From: Litoditis marina
Taxonomy: Eukaryota; Nematoda; Chromadorea; Rhabditida; Rhabditidae
Direction: 5' to 3'
DNA: 64,000 bases
Assembly (NCBI GenBank): GCA_964036275.1
Contig: OZ038433.1
Location: 41,635,336-41,699,335, forward strand
The position numbers and the translations under genes were made by a program. Below the pieces are notes generated by a model. The model did no database searches. It worked only from the letters and a program-made list of their open reading frames with translations, and was not told the origin of the DNA. Below, piece after piece: positions 37,100 to 47,635 of this stretch. Each line of letters begins with the position of its first letter. Positions within the stretch are counted from its first letter, which is position 1.

Positions 37100-37324
37100 C
37101 AGGGGTGACCAAAAAGTTGACCGACCTCAACCCCGGTACGACCCCTACCCCTTAAAAAATAGAAATTCACCGAAAAATACTAAATTATTCTTTAAAATTG
37201 CGTGAATTTCACGAAAATCGGCAGAAATCACCATTATTTCAAAAAAAAATTTTGCCCTCTCGAGGCCTTTACGACCCCCCTCCCTTTAAAAATGTTGCAC
37301 GCGTGCAACTTGTGGTCACCCCTG
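37100..37324. mobile_element. 225 bp hAT MITE with 8 bp target-site duplication
   Basis: The termini CAGGGGTGACCA and TGGTCACCCCTG are inverted. The flanks are an exact 8 bp direct repeat TGCTGGTC (37,092-37,099 and 37,325-37,332). CAGGGGTG ends and an 8 bp duplication are hallmarks of hAT transposition. It is nested within the larger hAT-like element. Confidence 0.9.
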
Positions 37325-37337
37325 TGCTGGTCATCGT

Positions 37338-37857
37338 ACGGGTAATGTTTCCAACAACGTGAGTGTGCCCTGGCTGGAGGCTGGAGTGCGAACTTCAAGA
37401 TCAACGTGGGAGGATACTTCGAGGATGACGCGCTGCAGAATGCCATTAGCGTAAGTTCTAATCTATGAAAATACACCCAGACTTCTTCTTTTTTTTATGT
37501 CGAGCAGGCTTTCCTATTTTGATTTGATACATTTGCTAATACGACCTCCCTTTCTAATAGGTTGGAACTTACCCATTAACACGTAATATTCTCCCCAATG
37601 TTCTGAAAATTCATCGAAAAGTGTAGAATTCTGGCTAATTTCTAACTTTTTTGCCCTTCTAGGGACTTACGACCACCCCCCCCCCCCTCTCTCTCTCATC
37701 GAATAGTTGCACAACCTGTGGTCTCCCGTTTTAAAAACAAATGACACGTTATATTCTTTGATGAATATAAAAACTTTTAATTCAACCTGTACTTTTTATA
37801 GGAACGACTTTCGCCGTTCCCATCACGAGAACTATATCAACGGAATCCCTCAAAAGG
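37338..37857 (+). pseudogene. Exon-like fragments inside the hAT-like element
   Basis: A segment ending at 37,451 reads NFKINVGGYFEDDALQNAIS and is followed by a strong donor AGC|GTAAGT. A second segment (37,802-37,857) after TTTTATAG reads NDFRRSHHENYINGIPQK before a GTATGT donor. A third candidate, near 36,700, reads EHLIPYHFEGGGAEIEYGM. They could be host exons captured by the transposon or decayed transposase exons. I do not recognise the parent protein, and stop codons follow soon after. Confidence 0.35.
37676..37687. repeat. Poly-C run (12 C)
   Basis: Homopolymer followed by (TC)n, inside the hAT-like element. Confidence 0.95.
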
Positions 37858-38654
37858 TATGTAGTATGTTCAATTCAACCTACTGATACTAGGTGGTAGG
37901 TGCAAATCAAGTGTATGCTGTTAGCCTCTTGCCACTCAAGTTTTGGAGCATGAATAAAAAAAAACATTATGATTCATTTTCGCATATTTCCATAAAACTA
38001 AAGTACTTCTTCACTGTTTTCAGCGCAGTGGACATCCTCAGACATGCCGGAACGGTCCGCAGATCAAATAGCCCTCATGAATCCTCTTCCGGAAGATCCG
38101 CTCATTCTCCAGCGCTCCAGAATAGGGCTCTTGCACCTCTGTTTAGTTTCCCCTTTGATTGTCTTTGCACGATGCACAGCTGCACCTCTGTCATTTTAAT
38201 TAGACTTTCTAATGATCGTACCGCTAGGCAAACATCTAGTTCTTTGACATATACAGAATTTGGAATTATAAGCAACTTATTCGAGAATATTAGTCGATTC
38301 CATGTTATATTCTGTCTAAGTTTAACATTCTCATGTTGCCTAGCCTACACTCATTTTTATCATGTCGAATTTGGATCTCTGCTATAGTCTCTTGAACGGG
38401 ATATAAGAGGCGTCCATTTAAATAGTTTTCCAAAATTCAAATATTATGCAAATCTCGTCATTTTTTCTTGGAGCATGTTTCGATTAAATTTTGCACAATT
38501 CTGACCAGATCTTCGGTTTCCAGTCAGAAAATTTACTGACAACTGTCAGAAGTGAAAACGGGCTTTTTGACGCCGGTCAATTAATATTCTTGTTTTTTGG
38601 CATTCGTCAACGAATTACCTCCTTCATTCTGTGTAATTCTGACCACTGTCAGAA

Positions 38655-38725
38655 TGTTCGCGGGATCGAACCTGCGGGCGCCAGGGCAAAAGGCAGACAC
38701 ACTGCCACTGCGCTACTGGGTCAGT
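38655..38725 (-). repeat. tRNA-like sequence, left arm
   Basis: On the minus strand a CAGTAGCGCAGTGGCAG-type A box precedes a B box AGGTTCGATCCC. The stems do not pair well enough for a tRNA. It faces the copy at 39,212-39,283 in inverse orientation. Confidence 0.5.
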
Positions 38726-38837
38726 AGTTTGGCTAGCGACTGTCGCGGATATAACCTGCGCCAGCCGAATTGTACTGATCGCTCATATAACGAGACAGAT
38801 TTAAATAATGAACTTTAATGAGAACTATGAATTAAAT

Positions 38838-39090
38838 AAGTAACCGGGTTCATTTGGTACCGTTACCAGTTTTTAGTAAAATAACCTTTTGATTACCTCA
38901 GTAGGTAACCGCGTGGTAACCTGAAATGAGAAACCGGTTACCCCTTATTTGTTGATTGTGGCTTTACCATTTATTTGTACGGTAACCAAAATAAAGTTTC
39001 AGGTTACCAACCGGTTACCTATGGGGTAACCTGGAAGATTACCAAAAACCGGTATGGTTATCAAGAAACCCGGTTACTTATGAAATTACC
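38838..39090. repeat. Cluster of GGTTACC / GGTAACC motifs
   Basis: Many copies of GGTTACC, GGTAACC and ACCGGTTACC on both strands in 250 bp, with several ACCGGT palindromes. It is non-coding and lies between the two inverted tRNA-like sequences. Confidence 0.75.
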
Positions 39091-39211
39091 CTGAAAACGA
39101 AATGAACTTTTTTAATTTAATTTTCTCGACATTAAAAAATAAATCCAGACTAACTGTTGATCGCGCTCCCGGCACGACTCACAGAAACGCGCGCACCTCA
39201 ACAGTAGCCGC

Positions 39212-39283
39212 TGTAGTGTAGTGGTTAGCGCTCGCGCTTTTGAACTGACGGGGTCAGGTTCGAGTCCCGGCTGAGACAGGTGG
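39212..39283 (+). repeat. tRNA-like sequence, right arm
   Basis: TAGTGTAGTGGTTAGCGCTC (A box) and AGGTTCGAGTCCC (B box) are spaced as in a tRNA. AGCCG and CGGCT can pair across it, but the T stem has a mismatch and the acceptor stem is poor. It is more likely a tRNA-derived repeat than a tRNA gene. Confidence 0.5.
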
Positions 39284-40166
39284 TTTGCAAATACAGTTTT
39301 GACAATGGTCAGTTTCAGTATGCAAGTAACTGACGAATGTCAAAAGTAAGGTGTGAAATAATGACGGTTGTCAAACTTCAAGAAATTAATTGACCCTCGT
39401 CATTTATTTGGACGATAAAGTCTGCGAAACGAAACCAGAAACTGACCATATTCCAGGTTTCTCGGCAATATATAAAAAATTGACCAGATTTGCAAAATAT
39501 TTGAATTTTGAAAAACTATTTAAATGGATGCCTCTTATATGTTGTGTTTTGTTACCCGAATCCTATGTGCTCAAATTATTGTATTATCTTGTTTGGCTAT
39601 TGCCGCTGTTTTCTGTAATAAATATGAGTCTGAATAAAATTTCATGTTTACTGCGTTTATGTGTATTCACCAATCCTAAAAATGTCAAGAAAATATTCAG
39701 TTTAATTAAAAGGACCCTATTATCGAAGGGAAAAGCCCCTTTTCAAAAGCACATTCAGCTAGCTAGCTGCTAGCCAGAGGGCGCTCAAAAGTGCGCTGGG
39801 CTAGCAGCCAGCTAGCAGCCCAGCGCTTGCTAGCCATTTGCTAGCTGGCTAGCAGCCCGCCGTTGCCTTAGTGGACCAATCCCGACGCATCGGTCCTTTA
39901 AACTGCAATTGAAAAATGTATTGCGTCGGTGTGTATATACGCATCGGTCCTTTAAACTGCAATTGAAAAATGTATTGCGGTTTACAAGACTGAATCATTG
40001 GAATTGGACTACATAATCGTCCTTCTTCAATAATGCCCTAGTAGATGTTTATCTAATGAGTCATGATGGGAACTAACCGGTTTTTCGATAAATTGTTTAA
40101 CGTAATTGACTTCAAACGTCATTTCAAATATAACAAAAACTTTGAAAGAAAGGTGACTGTACTCAC

Positions 40167-43100
40167 GATCTCCCATGCTAGTAGTGGACACATGTCTCTT
40201 CATATCCGGGGGTCCCAGTCCGTTCCCTCTGAAACATACCGAGATACTCGTTTTCAATTCCACGTCGACTTCTACAGTCTAGAGTTCTATAATAATTAAT
40301 GAACTTATCGGTATAAAATAATGGTTTTCTGATTGTGTGTTTGATTTTCCTTGCTTCAACAATACTCTTGCACAAACCGAAATACAAACCAAAACACTTT
40401 AAAACTCTGGGTAGTACAGATAGGTGTAATCTTGAATTGATTTTTCTCCAAGTGGTCTGGCGGTCTGTACGGTTAGAGAATTGTTGAGCTCGACCAAACG
40501 CAAGTTTGTTCGAAACGGAGCTTGATCTACATCAACTTACCCTGCGTTTTCAGCGTTGAGTACAAGCTCAGGGGGATGGTTGGCTCGTTCGTCGTCCATC
40601 ATCAGATTCCGCCACCACGACGTTGGCTTTCTGAAATAATCAAAAATCGAATTCTCATGGTACAGCCCAATTCTGATAATCTGTGGAAACAACTTATTTC
40701 TCAGGATAGTATTGCTAGATAATCTACGGAGACACAAGAGAAAGTGATGCACGCTGTAAAGTTTCGGGTCGTTAAAATTACACTTCAGCTAACAGGTAAT
40801 AACATCAGAAACACTAGAAGATTATGCAATTGTCCCGCTGAACATGAACACACGTGAGTGATGTGCGCTTGCCCAAAAATTCTCGAACTCTACTTTACTT
40901 TGAAAGTGGTACGTGACAAAGCATTTGCTAGTAGTTCAATATAGTTTTAAATACAAATCTAAGCGTACATTGTAGCTCACACTCTTAGTGGGTGTTCAGT
41001 TTGCAATTTAGCTGTTTTTAGTTTGAACCCTGACTAATTCGCGAAAAATCGCTTAACATAATTATTTTGCCCTGTCGGCTCTCGTTAGGAGAATGACCAG
41101 TTCACCTTTAAATGTTTGACAAGGTAGATAATACGATTAACACGCTGAAAGTGGAAGATAGCGCAATGGGATCAGGTAGTGATAACACATTCCAGCACCT
41201 TTAAAACACTCGCCGAATTGGTTTGACCAGTCATTGAGAGATCAAAAGAGCGCGCGCCACCCGCAGCCTAGCTGTCAAAACTGCAGCGTAAACCATATTT
41301 TCACTATGTGATAATTCTCATCTTTGGTGCCATATCAATTGATAACCAGTCTCCGGGTAGCAAATCATGGTAACAGTGACGAGAGGATCTCGTCAACAGT
41401 GGGAGATTTTCATGAGATTCACTGTATTTTCACATCATTCAAATTGAATTGAGCTCACGAGATGTTCATGAACTCTCCCATGTCAGTTGTCATATTCAAA
41501 AACGCGAGTACTATCAATATAAACATGCAATAGATATACTTCTCTAGGTGTACTCTTGTGTTATTCCTAAATTGTCTATCTTTCATGAATTTACGAGAAC
41601 AAATTATTGTGGTCCCTGTATTTCGACACTTAAATTTTCCAGTAAACACGGATTGGGCGGATTATTCGAATTTGCATGGCGGAGAATTAATTCTATTTGG
41701 GCCGAATAAATTACGAATGGTGTACTGTATTATGCCCGTATCAGTGAAACACTGGAATCAGACTAAAAAAGTTGTGCAAAAAGTTCTGATTCGAATTGTT
41801 TTACTAAAAAGAAAAAAAGAACAGAAAATCGTAGGACACTCATCGCAGTTCACTATTGTTGATTATGAACAATTTTGAAACAGTTTAAGTAACATACAAA
41901 TACAAGTAAAAAATGCAACTCGAGGTTACACGTGTTTTTCATGGTTCCACGTTCCACATGGAACTTCGCAATGTACAGTCTCAGAGAAGCAGTCTGAAAG
42001 GCAGACCGAGTTCACCGTAAGGTAAAGATAAGAGAGATGTCAATCTAGTTAGATTAAAACCCTCGACAATCCCCTAGTTCTTTTATTTCAGTGTGTGGTA
42101 GATTGACGAAGGAACGTCTGGTAAACAGGCATAGTACAAATAATCCAATCTCCACTATGTATAGTCGAGCTCTTAGGTTATTTCATGAGTTCGTCTAATT
42201 ACCCCTCTGGTTTTTATGATAACTATGATTCAAACATGGCTTCAATCTGTTGTTATCGACATATGTGAACAATGAATTATTATAATCAAATGAAACTTAA
42301 AGTGGTCGTATATTAGTAGATATGCGTAATAGTGTGGAATAAGGGTCTGTCTGCGGAACGTTGAAAGATGGATAGGTTGTTAGATGGGGAATGATACCCC
42401 ATATTGATTACGATATATCACTTCTCCGTAACATCAACAGTTATGGGAGAAAGTCCATCTAATAGCGGAGAAACCATAAGGAAGGTGCGCGAATCAAAAC
42501 AAACTAGTACATATGGTTCACTCTTCTCGAAGCAAGACTATAATGTGTATTTTGCCCTATTCCGCTGCGTTTGTACTTTGATCCCGTTACTTCTGGGTGG
42601 AAATTCGTTATGGCGGGTAACGACATCAAACTACGTGGCTCGCTCATTCACTATACTATTAGTCAACTACACGTTCACGTGAAACATGTTAAACACAGCA
42701 GAACTCGGAAACGTGCAATTACAAAGTTCACGATGCCTCATTAGAATGCTAACTTTACGTGACTATTCAATTGAGTTCTAGTATATATCAGTTTTCATAG
42801 AAGGACAGGCTAAAAGCGGATATAGTCTTTGTTGTAGTTTTGCCTCGGAGCCAAAATTCACGAATTTCGACCGAACGTCGACGAGAGCAAACTACAAGCA
42901 CAGCATAATAGGGCAGAATACACCGTATAGGGTCTGTTCGGGAAATGTGAACCTTATAAAAGGATACATGTTGATCTTATCGGCGGTGTTAGTTGTGTGA
43001 TGCCGTGTTTTAGTAGTAATTGATCATATAGCTGATGTGGGTGTAGTACTTCGCTGGTATATAGTCCTAAGAAAGTTATTGGGAAAGGAACAAAAAGGAA

Positions 43101-46100
43101 AAAAAGGATAACGCTCCTTCAATTCTGGCAAGTAAACCGGACGCAATGAAACTCTCATTTACTAATACATCAAATAGCTTTTGAAACACTATCATTTCAA
43201 TAAACGTGAGCTAAACATGTCCGAGTCAACTTTCATATGAATTACTTTCCAAAGCTAGCTGCGGAACCTGCTTATGCATCATTAGTCATGCAATCTACAA
43301 ACTATTTTTTCTATAAGTTATCTGAGAGAACATATACGCAAAGAGGGAATTTGAAAACTATGAATCGATTTCGTATTTCAACTGTGTCTGGAGAAATAAA
43401 CTTGAATATCGGTTCCATGAACTATTATTTTAGCAAAATTGTAATGTTTCACCAAGGTGATAAAACGAGTTCTCATCGCTATCTGTTCGCAAAGTCCACT
43501 TGAATCATTTTTCTCCCGCGTGAAACAGAATAAAAACGATTCTGTCGCATGATGTAGTGCCAAATTCAAAGTAACAGAAACGTGTCACACACGAGTGATG
43601 ATGGTTTTTCCCGTTAAAGAAGGACGATTATGTGGTCCAATCGCAACGGTTCAGTCCTTTAAACTGCAATACATTTTTCAATTGCAGTTTAAAGGACCGT
43701 TGACACGAGATTGGTCCACATAATCGTCCTTCTTAAAGCGTACCTGGTACATTTTGGGTTTGGGATTCGCATTTGTCATTCAATTTTGCGCTTCTTTTCT
43801 TTTGATGTCAGAAAAGTTTTTCAATACTGTGAATCACAATGTTCAATCGAAATTCAATCTCCTACCCTTATGAATGTTCAACTTTGTAGTTACTTTTTTT
43901 GTATAGTTATTGTTATATGCATTCGAAATACGTAATTATATCATTATTATTATTACTATAGGTAAAATGGTTGTAATCAGATAAACTTACGCATCCGGCG
44001 GTGGTGTTTCTGGAGTCTCGAACAGCACGCACGACGGCTTCTTCGTGGGCGGTGGCGCGTTTTTGACGGCCTGCAATCATTTATGAGAATTAGAAAATGG
44101 ATCAAATGCTATAGAAAAATGAATATTTGGGTTAAATCAATAACGTTAACTCTTTTACACCAAGTTTAGAAGAAAAGAAGTAAAAAGAAGTTTCAAATAT
44201 TATAAAGTAATGAGTTTTTGGTTTTTATAATGATAAAAACTGAATCTAGAAGTGGGCGATAAAAGTGCCAGAACCTACCGTTAATCTTGATCAAGTAGTT
44301 ATCAAGTGGGTTGTTCATTTGAACAAATGCATTTGTGGCACTGGGACGTTTTGGATGTTACAGTTATATTAAGTAAGAGATGAAATGTGAACATTCACAT
44401 AACTAGTTATGAAGATAAGGATTATTCAATAAGTTCGTGATGGCTAATGAAAGTAGAGAGAGATTGAGCAAGTTAGATAGAGAGAGATAATGGAGAATAT
44501 TAAGAGCACTTACACACAAACCTTTCGTTTCAGCACTTACACACAAACCTTTCGTTTTTTAATGAGAACATAGTACCAGGCCATTAACATGAAAAATTCC
44601 TCACGTTTTCCGTTTTTGAGCTGGATGTTTGTAAACTAACCCTTGGTTCGTGACAGAAATATAAGGCAGTTTCATTTTTCAAATGGCCAGGTGGCATATT
44701 GTGATAAAGACACCAACTGTGTGGCGATGACCGTACCCAGTTTTTCCGTAATTTCTCCGGTAAAAGGATTAGTCTGATGTTGTTCGCCAATACAGTTTCC
44801 AAATAATTCGCCAGTTCGAGGACCTGTTCATGCTCTTATTCACGGAGAGTGAGAACATCTTCGGCTGCGCTATATCCCCCTTTCGCTTTCGAATTTTTTT
44901 AAGAGAAACATTAAGGATATTCGAGATGGTGTAAAGTAATCGATTCCACTTTTGAGAACTTGAAATTTTGTAAAGAATGAAATATATCATTCATTACCTC
45001 ATCCATCTTCAGTATCGAGATTTTGCTGAAATTTCCCCAGAAGTGTAAGCAGTTTGTGATTTAAGCCGTCACGCAACACGTGAAATGTATCTATGTTACA
45101 ACGTGTTTCTCGAACTTAGTTTAGCTTCTCAAACAATAGTTTGTAACTTTGAGAATAATATGTTTGACTTTTCCAACGACCCGGGTGGGATGATAAGTAT
45201 GGGTTACCTCGTTCGGGTAGGTTTCATGATTCAATTGGTTACGTCTAGAGATAGGCGCAAAATACCTGTTTTACTAGTTTTAACTTTTTCATATTATATT
45301 GTTCTAGTATAATTTGGTAGCCTAAATTCTTTCTTTAGAGAAGGACGATTATGTTGTCCAATTCCAACGCTGCAGTCCATTAAACTGCAATACGTTTTTC
45401 AATTGCAGTTCAAAGGACCGTTGACACGGGATCGGTCCACATCATCGTCCTGCTTTAAAGGGACCGTACCTCTTTAATTTGATGATTCGAGTTATCAGTG
45501 AACATATGGGGACGAAAAATTAACAAAACAGTTGAAATTAGTGAAAGTTCCGGAACTTGGGTTGTTTTTGAGTACGGCAACAACGCGGAAGCCACAGCAC
45601 GTACCACATTTTCATGGAGACGCGCACAAATTGTCCGCAAAACGGCACGGAATGTATCGCAAATGTAGAGGACGTAACAAAGACATGGGTGAGAGTGTTT
45701 CTGGTCTTTTTTCCTGTTTTTGTCTTGATTAAGATTGAAGTTTGGTGTTATGAAACAGAATTCAACTCTCGGCCAGAAGCTTTGTGATCAGTAACCCTGA
45801 GGGTAGTTTGACGCATAAAAGGGTTGATTTTCAGCCAATTTCTATTTTCATTTCAAAATGTAATGGAGAGGGGCCGCCAGTACAATACAAAAGCAGTATT
45901 CTGAGTTTTCATGTTTTTCAATCCGTCCAAATTATAGAGAAGAACGGTCCCTTTAAAAGTTTTAGAGGAGATGAAACAAAGGCTCACCTCAACTGAACTG
46001 ACACGACGCATGCCAATAGAACTAGATCCCTCCGAGAACAATCTGAAATGGTTGACTAACAACATTTCTGTGGAAATAACTTTGTCTTCTCGAGTTTCAG

Positions 46101-46383
46101 ATATTATTTTTTGAAAACACCGCCGCCATTTCCTCTCTTCTCGTGAGAGCGATACGGACGGGCCGTTACAATTGTGTTCTGAGCAAAACGTTAACACCCT
46201 TTGGTATTCTATACGATCTTCAAGTTGATGGACACTGGAGTGTATTGTATTTATTCAGGTAACTCAAATGCCATATTTTTGATTGATTAAAAACAAAAAC
46301 TATTGAATTTACCTAGATACCGGTTCCGGCAACGGATGAGCGGACTCAGAGTCTCCTGAGGCAACTCGCTCCGGGTCTGCCAT
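40167..46383 (-). CDS. Distal N-terminal exons, probable long isoform of the K-Cl cotransporter
   Basis: Exons are 46383-46313 (ATG), 46042-45988, 44070-43991, 40630-40541 and 40228-40167. Phases match throughout, giving 119 codons plus one base. The last donor (GATC|GTGAGT, phase 1) fits exactly onto cotransporter exon 2 at 33,343, giving [12 protein letters not shown]. The segment is hydrophilic: MADPERVASGDSES at the start, a basic-Ser site MRRVSSVE (PKA-like), Pro-rich ETPETPPPDA, then SWWRNLMMDDERANHPPELV. I recognise no domain. No stop or terminal exon follows on this strand before the cotransporter, so an alternative promoter is inferred. The alternative is a small separate gene whose last exon I missed. 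A TTTCAG lies about 30 bases upstream of the ATG. Confidence 0.6.
42545..42932. mobile_element. TIR element with nested copy of the CACGTGACTG family
   Basis: The left end GTGTATTTTGCCCTATTCCG and the right end TAATAGGGCAGAATACAC are inverted. Inside, 42,672-42,776 matches one side of the element at 5,370-5,905 (AACACAGCAGAACTCGGAAA), so one element has inserted into another. Related half copies of the outer ends occur at 16,195-16,290 and 17,510-17,560. Confidence 0.55.
43614..43737. mobile_element. Palindromic MITE-A, intact copy
   Basis: About 124 bp that fold into one hairpin. It begins TTAAAGAAGGACGATTATGT and ends ACATAATCGTCCTTCTTAAA, with CAGTCCTTTAAACTGCAAT in the arms. TTAA/TA at both edges suggests a TA-type target. 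Confidence 0.85.
45337..45459. mobile_element. Palindromic MITE-A copy, abutting MITE-B
   Basis: Same structure as 43,614-43,737 with substitutions (GATTATGTTGTCCAATTCC). Its right end runs directly into the ~500 bp TIR element, sharing TTTAAAG. Confidence 0.75.
45455..45957. mobile_element. ~500 bp TIR element, copy 2
   Basis: Begins TTTAAAGGGACCGTACCTCT and ends AGAAGAACGGTCCCTTTAAA. It is colinear with 11,004-11,517. It sits in the intron between distal exons 2 and 3. Confidence 0.75.
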
Positions 46384-46429
46384 TCTTCACTCAGGCTTCA
46401 GACAAGGTCCTGAAACTCATCTAGTTACA

Positions 46430-46515
46430 GATTGGAGAGAGTGGGAGATGGAGATGGAAGGAGAGAAAGCGAGAGAGCGCGGGTATAGAAGAATTGAGAG
46501 AGAGGTATGAAAAGC
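46430..46515. repeat. GA-rich tract upstream of the distal start
   Basis: Imperfect GAGA/GGAGA purine repeat about 50-130 bases upstream of the distal cotransporter ATG at 46,383, a position where it could belong to a promoter. Confidence 0.7.
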
Positions 46516-47283
46516 AGAAACAGAGAAGTAATACTAGTAGCCTGGATCGAGAATATCAGATTGACGTGAAAGGAATGGAATGGAGCAGCGGTAACGGTAG
46601 TGGTTGGCACGGAAACATTGCTAGTAAACTAATCACTCACAAATACAAACTCTTCAGAACAAAAACATTCCCGAATAAGCTATGTGGAATTTTCTTCATC
46701 ATGTGAAAATGGCGACACACCAGAATGGCTACGCACTTTTTGAGCGCTTTCATTTTCGAGGTACGACTGAAGATTATAAAACATAGATAATTATTATTTA
46801 TTCATAAAATGAAAAAAAAGGGAAATAACAGAACGAAATAAGTTCTTAGTCATGTCAGTGAAGAAGCTTGAACAACTACGATTGATTTTATTACGATTAA
46901 ATAGAAACATATATAATTGTTGAAACAGCAAGAATAATAATGATGATTGTGAATGGTTGCCTTGTACAGTAGGAAAGTAAGTATGGGCCGATGGAAATAT
47001 TTTGCATAACCCTCTTTAAATACGGTGACATGCGAGACACAAAACCAATAATCAAATTCGAAACGCCAACTGAATTCATTTTCGTTCCCTATATGTATAA
47101 TATTATTGATTCAAACAAGTGTATTTTAATGATCAGGATTACAGTATACTAGCGCTCGCCCAAATGTAATTATGTTTCGGTTATAGTATAACCGGAAAGA
47201 GTGATATAAACTGTGAGTTATTTCTGTTTTTCAAACACTCGGCCACGAACAGAAAGTAATATTTATAAATAACATGTATTTAC

Positions 47284-47405
47284 AGTCTCAAGAAATGCGG
47301 TACCGTCAAAAAGGATGGTAGTGGTTCCGGCGGTGGTGGCGGTGGTGGCGTCGGCACTATATCGAATAGAGTTTTCTCAAAGTTGTCCCAGTCGTTTTGT
47401 AGGCT
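47284..47405 (-). other. Candidate unassigned exon with Pro-rich stretch
   Basis: On the minus strand the sequence reads LQNDWDNFEKTLFDIVPT, then seven prolines, then EPLPSFLTVPHFLRL before a TAA. A GTAAAT donor overlaps the stop. The rich mix of Trp, Asp and Phe codons looks coding. It lies between the cyclase stop codon and the distal cotransporter start, but its phase fits neither. The reverse frame is a Gly run. It may be an alternative tail, an exon of a separate small gene, or chance over a GGC/GGT repeat. Confidence 0.25.
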
Positions 47406-47635
47406 CAAAATACAGTAGAAAGAGATCACAATGAAGGATGAATGTATTTCTATATGTACACTTCGTTCTCACGTACAACTCGTACTACTCAATTGAGTTT
47501 TTCATCGAGCATTAAACGTATACTCAAAATATATTCAAATGTTGTTGTTTCAGCACTGTGTGTGGGAAAAATTATTTGAACAAATATATAGACTTCAGCA
47601 ACAAATCAATCAATAACTGTTCTGCTCCGGGCTTG

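Larger units (their letters stand above)
36207..39865. mobile_element. 3.66 kb hAT-like TIR element
   Basis: The left terminus CAGTGGCGGGCTGCTAGCC and right terminus GGCTAGCAGCCCGCCGTTG are inverted, and the match runs inward through GCTAGCTGG for more than 25 bp. Subterminal zones are crowded with GCTAGC palindromes (36,222-36,300 and 39,757-39,855). CAGTGGCGG is a typical hAT terminus. The flanking 8 bp do not match well, so the target-site duplication has decayed or been lost. I found no intact transposase. The interior carries exon-like fragments, a nested MITE and tRNA-like sequences. Confidence 0.7.
36127..40030. mobile_element. MITE-A cluster split by a 3.66 kb insertion
   Basis: The left part (36,127-36,206) starts TTAAAGAAGGACGATTATGT. 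The right part (39,866-40,030) ends ACATAATCGTCCTTCTTCAA and contains two copies of CGGTCCTTTAAACTGCAATT. These are the two ends of MITE-A sequence, separated by the hAT-like element. Confidence 0.6.
34016..40166. other. Region between the proximal start and the distal cotransporter exons
   Basis: If the distal exons belong to the cotransporter, this is one large intron plus the proximal promoter. 34,020-36,120 shows nothing I can name. 36,127-40,030 is a nested transposon block, listed separately. I see no independent gene. Confidence 0.5.

Noticed and set aside
39212..39283. Functional tRNA gene
   Set aside because: A and B boxes are present, but the acceptor and T stems do not pair properly, and an inverted partner copy lies nearby.
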